Notes: a model not told the origin generated them from the letters alone. A stretch of 64,000 bases of DNA from Anaerocolumna sp. AGMB13025 (GCF_029689925.1 NZ_CP121445.1:6753889-6817888); one strand, 5' to 3'. Shown: positions 42,664 through 52,604, numbered from the stretch's first letter. Translations and numbers: made by a program.

Positions 42664-44109
42664 ATGAAAAAGCCATTAGCCATAATAAGTATTATCTGCT
42701 TATTATTTATAAATACAACCGTATCCTATTCTCAGACAACCAATGTACCCGCTAATACATCTATAAACAATACGAATAAATCAGAAGCGTCAAAACTTAA
42801 GTGGCCGGGTAATAAACCCGATGTAAGCTCCGATGCAGCAATTGTAATGGAAGCCTCTACCGGTGCTATACTATATGCAAAAAACATCCATAAAACTTAC
42901 TATCCCGCCAGCATAACTAAAATATTAACTTCCCTACTGGCAATCGAGAATTCTTCCCTTGGAGATACGGTAACTTTCTCGAAAAAAGCGATCTATGATG
43001 TAGAATTAGACAGCAGCCGCCTTGGCGGTACGGATGTCGGCGAAAAACTTACCATGGAACAGTCCCTTTATGGAATCATGCTGGTATCTGCTAATGATGT
43101 TTCTTATGCGGTAGCAGAACATGTTTCCGGCAGTGTTGAATCCTTTGTAGACCTTATGAATAAAAAAGCAAAGGAACTTGGCTGTGTGGATTCCAATTTT
43201 GCTAATCCTCATGGTTTACCGGACCCGAATCACTACACCTCCGCTTATGATATGGCTTTAATATCAAGAGCTGCAATTAATAATGATACATTCCGCAAAA
43301 TAACTGGGACAAGAACCTATACCATCCCCCCCACCAATATGCAAAAGGAAACCAGATATTTGGCGAACCATCATAAATTTATTAACGGAGCTCTTAAGTA
43401 TGATGGTGTTATAGGAGGTAAAACCGGTTATACCTCAGTAGCCAAATATACTTTGGTAACATTTGCACAACGTAATGGTATGACTCTAATCAGCATCATA
43501 TTACATTGTGACAGTATTCAGAATGAATATTCTGATACTGCAAGTTTATTAAATTATGGCTTCGATAATTTTTCACTCTACAATATAGCAGACATGGAGG
43601 ATCCGGATACTGCGGATACGAATCCGTTATTTACAAAATACAGCCCCTTATTCAGTGCTACCTCTTCACAGCTTCAAATCAGCCCCAAAGGAAATATTGT
43701 ACTTCCTAACTCAGCTGATTATAAGGATGCAAAGAAAGAAATAATATTATCTCCCATAGATAATGCTGTTAAGGGTGAAAATGTAATCGGTCAAATTAAA
43801 TATACCTATGGTGACAAGTTCGTAGGATCTGCCGATATTGTATATAACAACACGGTTTCGGATAACCTCTTAAAAGGCTCCTATATCCCCTTACCTACAG
43901 CCACACCTCAGGCTTTGGATGACAATCCCGCGAATACCTTAGAAAGTAAAGGAAATCTGAAACCTGTAATCATTCTAATCATAATCGGCTGCGTCCTCAT
44001 TGGTCTGACTTTTTATATTATCTTTGTAGAGCTTCCTTATCGAAAAAGAAGAAACTCATATCTTGAAAAGCGGGGCCGCAGAAAACATTATAATAAAAAA
44101 GTTTTTTAG
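42664..44109 (+). CDS. D-alanyl-D-alanine carboxypeptidase (DacF/PBP5-like)
   Basis: Penicillin-binding protein that trims the terminal D-alanine from peptidoglycan. The 481-residue protein has an N-terminal signal peptide (about 1-23), then the three active-site motifs: S83-x-x-K86 (PASITK), S142-A-N144, and K253-T-G255. After the C-terminal beta domain comes a membrane segment (about 440-458) with a basic cytoplasmic tail, an anchor instead of the usual amphipathic helix. AAAGGAG precedes the ATG. A sporulation promoter is possible, which would make it the DacF orthologue. Confidence 0.9.
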   Translation: MKKPLAIISIICLLFINTTVSYSQTTNVPANTSINNTNKSEASKLKWPGNKPDVSSDAAIVMEASTGAILYAKNIHKTYYPASITKILTSLLAIENSSLGDTVTFSKKAIYDVELDSSRLGGTDVGEKLTMEQSLYGIMLVSANDVSYAVAEHVSGSVESFVDLMNKKAKELGCVDSNFANPHGLPDPNHYTSAYDMALISRAAINNDTFRKITGTRTYTIPPTNMQKETRYLANHHKFINGALKYDGVIGGKTGYTSVAKYTLVTFAQRNGMTLISIILHCDSIQNEYSDTASLLNYGFDNFSLYNIADMEDPDTADTNPLFTKYSPLFSATSSQLQISPKGNIVLPNSADYKDAKKEIILSPIDNAVKGENVIGQIKYTYGDKFVGSADIVYNNTVSDNLLKGSYIPLPTATPQALDDNPANTLESKGNLKPVIILIIIGCVLIGLTFYIIFVELPYRKRRNSYLEKRGRRKHYNKKVF

Positions 44110-44412
44110 ACCATGATAAAAATCTGTTATTGTAACGATTTAGTCATTCGATTACTAGATAACAATATGAATAAAAGCTTTTTTAAGACAGTGTTTTCAT
44201 AAAGTTCACAAAATAGCGGTTTATAAAATCAAGCATTAGATAAAGTGTCAGTAAACTGACACTTTCGTGCCTGAGCCGTTTGTACAGCAATAACTTTCTC
44301 TTCGCGAGGTGCCCATCCATAATGGAGCGTTTTTTATGTAATAGGACGATTTATCTACTTTGCATTAAAAAAGAAGGATTTATGCAGATAAGCATAAATC
44401 CTTCTTTTTTAA
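44110..44412. other. Intergenic region after the DacF-like gene
   Basis: AAAGTGTCAG (44242-44251) and CTGACACTTT (44256-44265) form a 10-bp hairpin with a 4-base loop, a likely terminator or stabiliser for the DacF-like transcript, although no T run follows. The next 100 bases were not recognised. Confidence 0.45.
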
Positions 44413-44413
44413 T
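44364..44413 (-). terminator. Terminator after tRNA-Arg
   Basis: A 22-bp perfect stem (44364-44385 with 44392-44413; core AAGAAGGATTTATGC) has a 6-base loop. It starts at the tRNA 3' end on the minus strand, with a T run in its distal arm. Confidence 0.85.
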
Positions 44414-44486
44414 GCACCTAACTGGATTCGAACCAGCGGCCTACCGCTTAGGAGGCGGTCGCTCTATCCTACTGAGCTATAGATGC
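44413..44486 (-). tRNA. tRNA-Arg (anticodon CCT)
   Basis: A 74-base cloverleaf on the minus strand: acceptor GCATCTA with TAGGTGC, D arm TAGCTCAGTAGGATAGAGC, anticodon loop CTCCTAA giving CCT, T loop TTCGAAT. CCA is not encoded. It reads AGG codons. Confidence 0.95.
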
Positions 44487-44543
44487 ATTCACTACCAAAT
44501 GGCAGCAAAACTATTCTACTATTTAATTTGAAATAAGTCAACC

Positions 44544-45434
44544 TTAATTCAAACATTTATCTGAATTAAAATCTATATTCCCCTGAAGCCAGATATTCCC
44601 CTTAAAACGCCTTCCCACTACCGGTTCCCCTAGTAAATCCTTTTTATTAATAGCAACCTGAAAAATAACGTCATTACTGGATATCATAAGACTGTATACC
44701 TCTTCACCCGTATAATCATTAGTCAGAACATCCATATCCACAATGGTACCTAAAACTGTATAATTGTCGGATTCCGAACCAAATGGTGTAAAAGAAGTTT
44801 CGACTATCGTATAAATATCCTCTACCTTAGCCCTTCTTGATATCATGGCATACATATCTATATCATCTATTGTAAGGCTGTCTATTGCTTCCTGATTTCC
44901 TTTTTTAGCCTCAGCAATTAACTGTCTTCTATACTGCACATCGGCACTGTTATTCTTCGCCAGCTTTTCATCTAATTCCATAGGCAGGATAATCTTTCCG
45001 GATATAGAAAGAGCCGATAAATAAATCGGAAAAGGTCTATCCGTTTTCTCTTTCCCTTCCGATAAATAATCCACAACATTCTGCAAATAAAAGATTAAAG
45101 ATACACCCAGTCTGATATCATCGCACATACCAGTATAGGCTTCGGTGTCCACTCTCTTTATAATTGAAGTTTCTTCTTTCGTACTCATATATTGACTTCT
45201 GAAATATGGATAATAATGTTCCATGTAGAATTTTCCTTCGGAGTCTATTTCACCTCGTAAGGTAATACCCATCTGTTTTGAAAACATCTTTGATATTTCA
45301 GTAAATTCTTTATTATTAGGCATATTATATATCTTTTTCTCTGTTGGCTGATCTATGATTATGCCCAACAAACGTTCTAACTCTATTCGATCTATTACTT
45401 CACTAAATCCTATTGCTCTTAAATAACTATGCAC
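44544..45434 (-). CDS. Conserved hypothetical protein, DUF3881-like
   Basis: A 296-residue soluble protein beginning MHSYLRAIGFSEVIDRIELE, which I recognise as the start of DUF3881, a family largely confined to Lachnospiraceae and of unknown function. The C-terminal half (about 200-290) contains a small beta-barrel-like region (DNYTVLGTIVDMDVLTNDYT). GTG at 45434 is preferred because AGGTGG lies 9 bases before it; the ATG at 45440 is too close to that site. It is monocistronic. Confidence 0.75.
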   Translation of the reverse strand: MHSYLRAIGFSEVIDRIELERLLGIIIDQPTEKKIYNMPNNKEFTEISKMFSKQMGITLRGEIDSEGKFYMEHYYPYFRSQYMSTKEETSIIKRVDTEAYTGMCDDIRLGVSLIFYLQNVVDYLSEGKEKTDRPFPIYLSALSISGKIILPMELDEKLAKNNSADVQYRRQLIAEAKKGNQEAIDSLTIDDIDMYAMISRRAKVEDIYTIVETSFTPFGSESDNYTVLGTIVDMDVLTNDYTGEEVYSLMISSNDVIFQVAINKKDLLGEPVVGRRFKGNIWLQGNIDFNSDKCLN

Positions 45435-45685
45435 AATCATCCACCACCTAACTCAAAATATAAACCAGATTACCTTATTATATGGAGCCTAGCTTATTTA
45501 ATATATCCAATTTTTTTTAGATTATACAAAAAAGTATTTATCTATTACTTATATCATATTTTTGCATTACTGGCAAGAAATATTCCTTCCAGTAATTCCA
45601 CCAACTACCACCTATAATTACCGTTAACAAAAAATTCTCCCATCCCGAATAAATTTAACAGATGAAAGAATTTAACAGCCTTCTA

Positions 45686-46750
45686 TTATAATTCAATTGT
45701 ATCTTCAATTAGTAATGTTAATTCTTTATTTAAGTCCTTTTCTACCCAGGTTGAATATTTCTTACCATTAGTGTCAGATATCATATGTAACACAGGTCTT
45801 GTAGGGCATTTTACATTTTGTCTGATTACAATACCTTTTTCTCCGGTATTCGTAATAACAACTGTACCATTAGGATAAGCCGCAACTGATTCTATGAAAC
45901 AATTAACAATATCAAAATCGAACTTGACACCGGCTTGACTTACTATGTAATCAATCGCGTGATGTACTTTCATTTTAGGACACAAAAAACCATATACTAT
46001 ACTGTCAAAGGTATCACAGACAGCAACAATCTTGCTTCCTATCTTTATTTTATCGCCCTTTTTATGAAACGGATAGCCGGAACCATCCATTTTTTCATGA
46101 TGGCATAAGATAATGTCTTTGGAAGCTAATGTTAACCAATCTTCCTTGATAACAGAAGAATAGCCGTATATAACATGTTTTAAGAGTTCTTTCTGCTCCA
46201 TTTTATTTAAATCATTATAATTGTTATTGATGTAATCAAACTGCATAGAATTATAGCCTATATCATGTAAAAGACTTCCAACAGCTATTTCACGTACTTT
46301 AGCTTTTGGAAGTTTCATTCTTAAAGCTAATAAAACCGACAAAGCGCATACATTAATGGAATGAGAATATGTGCTTTCACTCTTTCTGCGAACTCCTGAT
46401 ATATTAAATAAAATCTCCGGCTGCTCTATCATGTCACCGATGATTTGTTCAGCAACTTCCTGTATGTTTACTAAATCGCCATACCCCTGGTAGGAATACT
46501 TGTCGATAATACTTCTTACAATATCCTGGCACTGCGCTTTTATCATTTCCTCTGTATTATCTACATCTTCAATTCCCATGGATAATTCATCTTCGACATA
46601 GACATAATTTATATCCAATTCTGTTAACCTTCTGATATATTCCTTCTTAATCACAGAACCTGCCGACATGATTACAATTCCACTGTTACTTATTATATCT
46701 CTTGCAAGCAATTCATGTCCCTTGATAAAATCAAGTAACATTCTTCTCAT
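45686..46750 (-). CDS. HD-GYP domain protein (putative c-di-GMP phosphodiesterase)
   Basis: Cytoplasmic protein of 354 residues with an N-terminal region (about 1-120) and a C-terminal HD-GYP domain (about 125-320). Metal and catalytic motifs are present: LLHDIGYN, then HHEKMDGSGYP with an intact GYP. That argues for real c-di-GMP hydrolysis. ATG at 46750, the MRRMLLDF start, follows GAGGTG; an upstream frame extension lacks a site. No receiver domain is present. Confidence 0.88.
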   Translation of the reverse strand: MRRMLLDFIKGHELLARDIISNSGIVIMSAGSVIKKEYIRRLTELDINYVYVEDELSMGIEDVDNTEEMIKAQCQDIVRSIIDKYSYQGYGDLVNIQEVAEQIIGDMIEQPEILFNISGVRRKSESTYSHSINVCALSVLLALRMKLPKAKVREIAVGSLLHDIGYNSMQFDYINNNYNDLNKMEQKELLKHVIYGYSSVIKEDWLTLASKDIILCHHEKMDGSGYPFHKKGDKIKIGSKIVAVCDTFDSIVYGFLCPKMKVHHAIDYIVSQAGVKFDFDIVNCFIESVAAYPNGTVVITNTGEKGIVIRQNVKCPTRPVLHMISDTNGKKYSTWVEKDLNKELTLLIEDTIEL

Positions 46751-47055
46751 ATGAAACACCTCGTAATTTAAACATTTGCGGATAATGAGCATTTAGTGTA
46801 ATTGTAATTCTAATTTCCCGAGGCTTAACTTATCCACCTATATAATACAATATCCAATAATACTATTAATGTCAATATTATGATTGATTAAAAATAAATT
46901 AATATTGTTATATATTTAACATACTTATGATTTTATTTATTTCTATTTGTAATATTTACATAATGCTTTTTTACCAGTTGTGCATTTTGTATATAATTAT
47001 AGGTTATATTCTCTTTTATTTTACATCTATTTGTCTAATTATAATAAAATATTGT

Positions 47056-47084
47056 TTGACAAAATTCGTATTCTTTGTTATATT
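47056..47084 (+). promoter_or_regulatory. adhE promoter
   Basis: TTGACA (47056-47061) and TATATT (47079-47084) are separated by exactly 17 bases, a near-consensus vegetative promoter, giving a leader of about 70 bases. Confidence 0.75.
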
Positions 47085-47111
47085 CAAAGTGTAATATCGA
47101 TTTGCAGATAT

Positions 47112-47129
47112 TTGTTAATAAATTAACAT
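47112..47129 (+). promoter_or_regulatory. Rex-type redox operator of adhE
   Basis: TTGTTAATAAATTAACAT matches the Rex consensus TTGTTAAnnnnTTAACAA in 17 of 18 positions. It lies about 20 bases past the expected start site, where Rex bound under low NADH would block transcription. Rex control of adhE is established in Clostridia. Confidence 0.75.
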
Positions 47130-47161
47130 ACATTAAAAATTATTTACAGGAGGATTTTAAT

Positions 47162-49777
47162 ATGAGTGAAAAGAAACAACCTACACCTCAAGAACATGTT
47201 GACTTATTAGTTAAAAATGCACAGGTTGCATTAAAAGAATTCATGAATTATGACCAGGCTTCCATAGATAATATTGTTCATGAAATGGCTTTAGCAGGTC
47301 TTGCAAAACAGCAGGTGCTGGCTAAAATGGCTGTTGAAGAAACTGGCAGAGGCATTTATGAAGATAAGATCACTAAAAATATATTTGCAACAGAATATAT
47401 CTGGCACTCCATTAAATATCAAAAAACTGTTGGTATTATCGAAGATAACGAAGAAGAAGATTTTATGATGGTTGCAGAACCTATCGGTATTGTTGCCGGT
47501 GTTACTCCAGTTACCAATCCGACCTCAACTACCATGTTTAAAATTATTTCCTGTATTAAAACGCGTAATCCGATTATTTTCGGCTTCCATCCCAGTGCTC
47601 AACAGTGTTCCAAGGCAGCGGCTCAAACATTATTAGATGCCGCCGTTAATGCAGGTGCCCCTAAAAACTGTATTCAATGGATTGAATATCCATCGGTTGA
47701 AGCTACTTCCGTTCTTATGAATCATCCTGGTGTTGCATGTATCCTTGCTACAGGTGGTCCTGGTATGGTAAAAGCAGCATACTCCTCTGGAAAACCTGCA
47801 CTTGGTGTAGGACCTGGTAATGTTCCCTGCTTTATAGAAAAAACTGCCGTTTTAAAAAGAGCAGTTAACGATTTAGTATTATCCAAATCTTTCGATAATG
47901 GTATGATATGCGCCTCCGAACAGGCTGCTATTATTGAGGCTCCTGTATACAATGAAGTTGTTGACCTAATGAAAAAAGCAGGTTGTTATTTTGCAACGAA
48001 AGAAGAAATCAAAAAACTTGAACCTATTGTAATCAATATTGAAAAAAGAGCTGTTAATCCTCAGATTGTAGGACAGTCCCCAGCAGCAATTGCTGCCCTG
48101 GCTGGTTTTACAATTCCTAAAGATACCAAGATTTTATGCACCGAACTTGAAGGTGTCGGAGCAGATTATCCACTGTCCATTGAAAAATTATCCCCAGTAT
48201 TGGCAGTAGTTAAGGCCAAAAATGTGGAAGATGGTTTAGTGTTATGTGAGAAAATGTTAGCAAACGGCGGAATGGGTCACTCTTCTGTACTTCACTCTAC
48301 TGATTCAAAGGTAATTGAAGAATTCTCCAACCGTATGAAGACCGGACGTATTATTGTTAACTCACCATCTACACATGGCGCAATTGGTGATTTATATAAT
48401 ACTAACATGCCTTCCTTAACCCTTGGCTGCGGATCTTACGGCGGAAACTCAACTACACATAATGTATCTGCTGTTGACCTTGTAAACATTAAGCGCGTAG
48501 CAAAGAGGAGAAATAATATGCAGTGGTTTAAAGTTCCAAGTAAAATTTATTTTGAGTCCGGATCAACCGCTTATCTTGCCAAAATGCCGAATATAACAAA
48601 AGCCTTTATTGTTACTGATCCATCTATGACTCAGTTAGGTTATGTAAATAAAGTTCTATATCAATTAAGAAAAAGAGAAGAATATGTTCATTGCGAAATA
48701 TTTGACCAGGTAGAACCAGATCCATCCTTAGAAACCATAATGAAGGGTGTTGATTCCATGAATAAGTTCAAGCCTGATGTTATTATAGCACTTGGCGGTG
48801 GTTCTGCTATCGATGCTGCAAAAGGTATGTGGTTATTCTACGAGAACCCAGAAGCTGACTTTAAGAATATGTCCTTGAAGTTCTTAGATATCAGAAAGAG
48901 AACCTATAAGTTCCCTCAACTTGGAAGAAAAGCCAAATTGGTTGCTATTCCAACAACCTCTGGTACAGGTTCCGAAGTAACTTCCTTTGCCGTAATTTCT
49001 GATAAAGAAGAAAATAAGAAGTATCCTCTGGCAGATTACGAATTAACTCCCGATGTAGCAATCATTGATCCTGATTTCGTAATGTCAGTTCCTAAGAAAT
49101 CAACTGCCTGGACAGGTATGGACGTTTTAACTCATGCGATCGAAGCTTATATTTCTATATTAGCTTCAGATTATACAGATGCTCTTGCTATTCATGCAAT
49201 TGAGATGGTATTCACATACTTAAGGAAGTCTTATGAGTTTGGAGCAAATGACCCCGTTGCACGCGAAAAGATGCATAATGCTTCAACCATTGCTGGTATG
49301 GCATTTACTAATGCATTCCTTGGTATCAATCACTCACTTGCTCATAAACTTGGTGGTGAATATCATGTACCTCATGGTTGTGCCAATGCAATCCTTTTAC
49401 CTCATGTAGTTCGTTATAATGGTACTTCCTGCCCTACTAAGTTTACATCCTGGCCAAAATATGAAAGCTATATTGTAGGGGATAAGATTTTTTCCTTAAT
49501 GAATAAGCTAGGATATAAACCTAAAAATAATGACGATGCAGTAGAGATTTTAGCAACTGAAATCGAAAAGTTAAATGCTTTCCTTGAAATACCTGCAACT
49601 TTAAAAGAATACGGTCTTGATGAAAAGGAATTCTTATCAAAAGTTGGACCTCTTGCTGATTTAGCTTTTGGTGACCAGTGTACAACAGCAAATCCTCGTC
49701 TTCCATTAGTATCAGAACTTGAAGATTTATACCTGTTATCTTACTATGGTAAAGGTAATGTTCCTGTTAAAAAGTAA
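47162..49777 (+). CDS. adhE: Bifunctional acetaldehyde-CoA/alcohol dehydrogenase
   Basis: Converts acetyl-CoA to ethanol in two NADH-dependent steps and assembles into spirosomes. The 871-residue protein has an N-terminal aldehyde dehydrogenase domain (catalytic C250 in GMICASEQ) and a C-terminal iron alcohol dehydrogenase domain. The latter has GGGSAIDAAKGMW, TTSGTGSEVTSFAVI, and iron-binding histidines in GINHSLAHKLGG and VPHGCAN. CAGGAGG precedes the ATG at 47162. A transcribed strong terminator follows. Confidence 0.97.
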   Translation: MSEKKQPTPQEHVDLLVKNAQVALKEFMNYDQASIDNIVHEMALAGLAKQQVLAKMAVEETGRGIYEDKITKNIFATEYIWHSIKYQKTVGIIEDNEEEDFMMVAEPIGIVAGVTPVTNPTSTTMFKIISCIKTRNPIIFGFHPSAQQCSKAAAQTLLDAAVNAGAPKNCIQWIEYPSVEATSVLMNHPGVACILATGGPGMVKAAYSSGKPALGVGPGNVPCFIEKTAVLKRAVNDLVLSKSFDNGMICASEQAAIIEAPVYNEVVDLMKKAGCYFATKEEIKKLEPIVINIEKRAVNPQIVGQSPAAIAALAGFTIPKDTKILCTELEGVGADYPLSIEKLSPVLAVVKAKNVEDGLVLCEKMLANGGMGHSSVLHSTDSKVIEEFSNRMKTGRIIVNSPSTHGAIGDLYNTNMPSLTLGCGSYGGNSTTHNVSAVDLVNIKRVAKRRNNMQWFKVPSKIYFESGSTAYLAKMPNITKAFIVTDPSMTQLGYVNKVLYQLRKREEYVHCEIFDQVEPDPSLETIMKGVDSMNKFKPDVIIALGGGSAIDAAKGMWLFYENPEADFKNMSLKFLDIRKRTYKFPQLGRKAKLVAIPTTSGTGSEVTSFAVISDKEENKKYPLADYELTPDVAIIDPDFVMSVPKKSTAWTGMDVLTHAIEAYISILASDYTDALAIHAIEMVFTYLRKSYEFGANDPVAREKMHNASTIAGMAFTNAFLGINHSLAHKLGGEYHVPHGCANAILLPHVVRYNGTSCPTKFTSWPKYESYIVGDKIFSLMNKLGYKPKNNDDAVEILATEIEKLNAFLEIPATLKEYGLDEKEFLSKVGPLADLAFGDQCTTANPRLPLVSELEDLYLLSYYGKGNVPVKK

Positions 49778-49823
49778 TAGATTTAAGCATCAAATAAAAT
49801 ATGTAATCAATTAATCTGCCAAT

Positions 49824-49871
49824 AAAAAAGGAAAGCCTCAACAATAATTAATGTGAGGCTTTCCTTTTTTT
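49824..49871 (+). terminator. Intrinsic terminator after adhE
   Basis: AAAAAAGGAAAGCCTCA and TGAGGCTTTCCTTTTTTT form a perfect stem of about 17 bp with a 13-base loop and a long T run. Confidence 0.9.
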
Positions 49872-50052
49872 AGGTAGTGTTTTTACTGCTTTTTAAATTA
49901 TCAGAGACCATTGCTGAAAAACTAATATTATATTACTGGTATAAATCGTTACTAAATGAATTATTATTATCATCTAGTACATAAACTCATTATTAGAATA
50001 TATTACTAAACTACTTTTTTATATAAAAAAATGTTACAGAGATCAAGTTAGT

Positions 50053-50096
50053 ATGACCCCTAAAAGTAGAATCAGAATCTAACTTTTAGGGGTCAT
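50053..50096. terminator. 15-bp inverted repeat downstream of the DUF4446 gene
   Basis: ATGACCCCTAAAAGT (50053-50067) and ACTTTTAGGGGTCAT (50082-50096) are perfect complements. It lies 29 bases past the stop codon of the minus-strand operon. No T run follows, so it may be a stabilising stem. The rest of 49872-50125 shows no recognisable feature. Confidence 0.5.
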
Positions 50097-50125
50097 ATCA
50101 AGTCTCTCAAACATTATTAAATTAC

Positions 50126-50638
50126 TTATCCCATATAATCTCTTGACTTTTTAGCTTCCTCTAATGCTAATTTTTCTTCCTCCGCCAGAACTACAAATGC
50201 TTCGCCTTTAATAACTTCTTTAATATAAGTGTAACAACCTTCCCTGCTGGAATGCATAGAATTAAGTATAAAACCGTCATTATTATCATTTAACATAGCT
50301 ACAGCAAAACTTAATTTTCCACCCATTTCTTTAAAAGCATCGTATTTTACTATTCCAACCTTTTGATAAGTTAAAATAAGGTTTTCAGAAATTTTTTCTA
50401 TTTTAGCTTTGATTTTTTTACTCTCAAATTTCAATTCATCAACTTCAGTAAATTTTGTTATAAACTGGTTCTCTAGGCTTTTTCCATCAGCTCCCGCCAT
50501 AAATTTTCTATATTTTTTATTGATTTTGCTTAACTTAGCCATTAATATAATTACAAGAATTAATAATAATAGTGAAAAACCTGCTACTCCAATTAAAACA
50601 TAACCAATATCTAATCCTAACGATTCAAATAGCTGCAT
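50126..50638 (-). CDS. DUF4446 family membrane-anchored protein
   Basis: A 170-residue protein of a family found next to parAB in Firmicutes, of unknown function. It has one N-terminal membrane segment (about 10-34), a coiled coil (about 58-90), then a globular domain with GIVKYDAFKEMGGKLSFAVAML, the family hallmark. GGAGATTAA precedes the ATG. It follows parB by 16 bases, so it is in the parAB operon, and may be linked to chromosome segregation or membrane. Confidence 0.85.
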   Translation of the reverse strand: MQLFESLGLDIGYVLIGVAGFSLLLLILVIILMAKLSKINKKYRKFMAGADGKSLENQFITKFTEVDELKFESKKIKAKIEKISENLILTYQKVGIVKYDAFKEMGGKLSFAVAMLNDNNDGFILNSMHSSREGCYTYIKEVIKGEAFVVLAEEEKLALEEAKKSRDYMG

Positions 50639-50654
50639 TTGTACTTAATCTCCT

Positions 50655-51551
50655 TTAAATAATTGATTCAAATAATTCAATAATTCTTTCTAGCTCTTCC
50701 GTGGAATAATATTCTATTTCAATTCTACCATTATTATTAGCCTTTTTCTTTATACAAACTTTTGTACCGATTATTTTTTTCATTTTTTCTTCTATGTCTC
50801 TATATATAAAAGAATCTTCCTTCGTAATAGCTGTTTCTTTTAAACTATCTTCTTTTGTAGTTAAGATAGTTTTAACTAACTTTTCTGTTTCTCTTACACT
50901 TAGCTTTTCATCAAATACTTTCAATGCAACCTGATATTGAACATCTGAATCTTCAATTGCTAGTAAAGTTCTGGCATGTCCACTTGAAATCATACCATCG
51001 ACTAACATCTGTTGAACTTTCGAATCCAATTTTAGTAATCTCATGGAATTTGTCACTGCAACTCTACTTTTAGATACTCTCTCTGCAACTTCATCCTGCT
51101 TTAAATTAAATTCTTTAATTAAATTTTGAAATGCCAATGCTTCTTCTATCGGATTCAGATCTTCTCTCTGTAAATTCTCAATTAAAGCAATTTCCATGAT
51201 TTCCTGTGGTGAATAATCTTTTATTATTGCTGGAATTTTCTTTAAACCAGCAACTTTAGCAGCACGCCATCTGCGTTCACCGGCCACAATGACATAATAC
51301 TTGTCTTTTTTCTGAAGAATTAACGGTTGTATAATTCCAAATTGTTTTATTGAATCAGCCAATTCTTGTATTGCATCTTCATCAAAATTTTTTCTGGGTT
51401 GTCCTTTATTTGGTTCTATTTCATTTATATTTATTAATGTTTCACGTGAAACATCTTCTTCTTTTTTTATAGGTTCTGATTTTGTACTCTCAACCTTTTC
51501 CGGTATCATTGAGTCTAAACCTTTACCTAATCCCTTTTTTACCACTGCCAT
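50655..51551 (-). CDS. parB: Chromosome-partitioning protein ParB (Spo0J)
   Basis: CTP-dependent DNA clamp that loads at parS sites near the origin. The 298-residue protein has the N-terminal CTPase region with GERRWRAAK, the helix-turn-helix domain (NLIKEFNLKQDEVAERV, then GHARTLLA) and a C-terminal dimerisation end. A perfect parS site lies inside the coding sequence. It is preceded by parA, with a 167-base gap that shows no other recognised element, and followed by the DUF4446 gene. Confidence 0.95.
   Translation of the reverse strand: MAVVKKGLGKGLDSMIPEKVESTKSEPIKKEEDVSRETLININEIEPNKGQPRKNFDEDAIQELADSIKQFGIIQPLILQKKDKYYVIVAGERRWRAAKVAGLKKIPAIIKDYSPQEIMEIALIENLQREDLNPIEEALAFQNLIKEFNLKQDEVAERVSKSRVAVTNSMRLLKLDSKVQQMLVDGMISSGHARTLLAIEDSDVQYQVALKVFDEKLSVRETEKLVKTILTTKEDSLKETAITKEDSFIYRDIEEKMKKIIGTKVCIKKKANNNGRIEIEYYSTEELERIIELFESII
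51438..51453. promoter_or_regulatory. parS site inside parB
   Basis: TGTTTCACGTGAAACA is a perfect 16-bp palindrome identical to the Bacillus parS consensus. Location within spo0J is the same as in several Firmicutes. Confidence 0.95.
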
Positions 51552-51718
51552 ATTACCACTTTATCCTTTCACTCTGGTTCATTATGAATTTATGTAATAC
51601 ATTTAATAACATCTGGTTTAATTATTGGTGTCCCATATCAAATCACCTTATATATAAAGCACATAAATACTAATACTCTTATATAAACTTCTTTCAATAT
51701 ATCAATTTACTTTTCACA

Positions 51719-52486
51719 TCAATTATTATCTTGTTCGATAACTTCATCTGCCAAGTCTCTATATCCTTCTGCACCTGCTGATCTGGAGTCGTACAAATTA
51801 ATCGGTAAACCATGACTGGGTGCTTCAGCTAATCTTACATTACGTGGTATAATTGATTTATATATCGTTTGCTTTAAGTTCGATTTTACATTTTCAACTA
51901 CTTGTAAGGATAAGTTTGTCCTTGCATCAAACATAGTAAAAACAACTCCTTCAATTTCGAGAGTAGGATTTAGTCTTTGTTTAACCAGGTTTATTGTATG
52001 TATTAATTGGGATAGACCTTCCAAGGCATAATATTCACATTGAATAGGAACCAGAACTGTATCAGCCGTTGTCATTGCATTAACAGTCAAAGTATTGAGA
52101 GAAGGGGGACAATCAATAATCAGATAATCGTAATTATCTTTTATCTTATCAATCTCTTTTTTTAGTATGTATTCTTTATCGTCAATCCCTATTAACTCAA
52201 TCTCAGCACCAGCTAAATTTACATTAGAGGGTAACACAGAAAGATTTTCAATAACATTCGAAAGCAAACATTCATCTATCGTACATTCACCGATCATTAA
52301 TTCATAAATTGTGTTTTCAAGATTATTCTTATCTATGCCTAATCCACTGGATGTATTACCTTGTGGATCTATATCGATAGTTAATACCTTTTTTCCCTTT
52401 TCAGCTAAGCAAGCAGATAAGTTAATAGTTGTTGTTGTTTTACCAACACCGCCCTTTTGGTTAGCCACAGCTATAATACGTCCCAC
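51719..52486 (-). CDS. parA: Chromosome-partitioning ATPase ParA (Soj)
   Basis: Walker-type ATPase of 255 residues that works with ParB in segregation and control of DnaA. It starts MGRIIAVANQKGGVGKTTTT, with the deviant Walker A KGGVGKTT at about 11-18, followed by the Walker B segment YLIIDCPPSLN. The start is GTG at 52486 with AAGGGGGAAT upstream. It is transcribed away from oriC and lies before parB. Confidence 0.95.
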   Translation of the reverse strand: MGRIIAVANQKGGVGKTTTTINLSACLAEKGKKVLTIDIDPQGNTSSGLGIDKNNLENTIYELMIGECTIDECLLSNVIENLSVLPSNVNLAGAEIELIGIDDKEYILKKEIDKIKDNYDYLIIDCPPSLNTLTVNAMTTADTVLVPIQCEYYALEGLSQLIHTINLVKQRLNPTLEIEGVVFTMFDARTNLSLQVVENVKSNLKQTIYKSIIPRNVRLAEAPSHGLPINLYDSRSAGAEGYRDLADEVIEQDNN

Positions 52487-52585
52487 GTTATTCCCCCTTT
52501 ACTTTAAAATAAACAAATTTTTAGTCAATTTATTATAACACTAATTCATGCATATATCTATACTTTCCGACACTGTTTATAAAAA

Positions 52586-52601
52586 TGTTTCACGTGAAAC
52601 A
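52586..52601. promoter_or_regulatory. parS site upstream of parA
   Basis: A second perfect TGTTTCACGTGAAACA lies between parA and the response-regulator terminator. Confidence 0.95.
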
Positions 52602-52604
52602 AAA

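Larger units (their letters stand above)
46751..47161. other. Divergent intergenic region between the HD-GYP gene and adhE
   Basis: About 410 AT-rich bases containing the adhE promoter and Rex-type operator described separately. No feature was recognised in the left 300 bases. Confidence 0.4.

Noticed and set aside
44280..44531. 83-codon plus-strand frame
   Set aside because: It runs antisense through the tRNA-Arg gene and its terminator.
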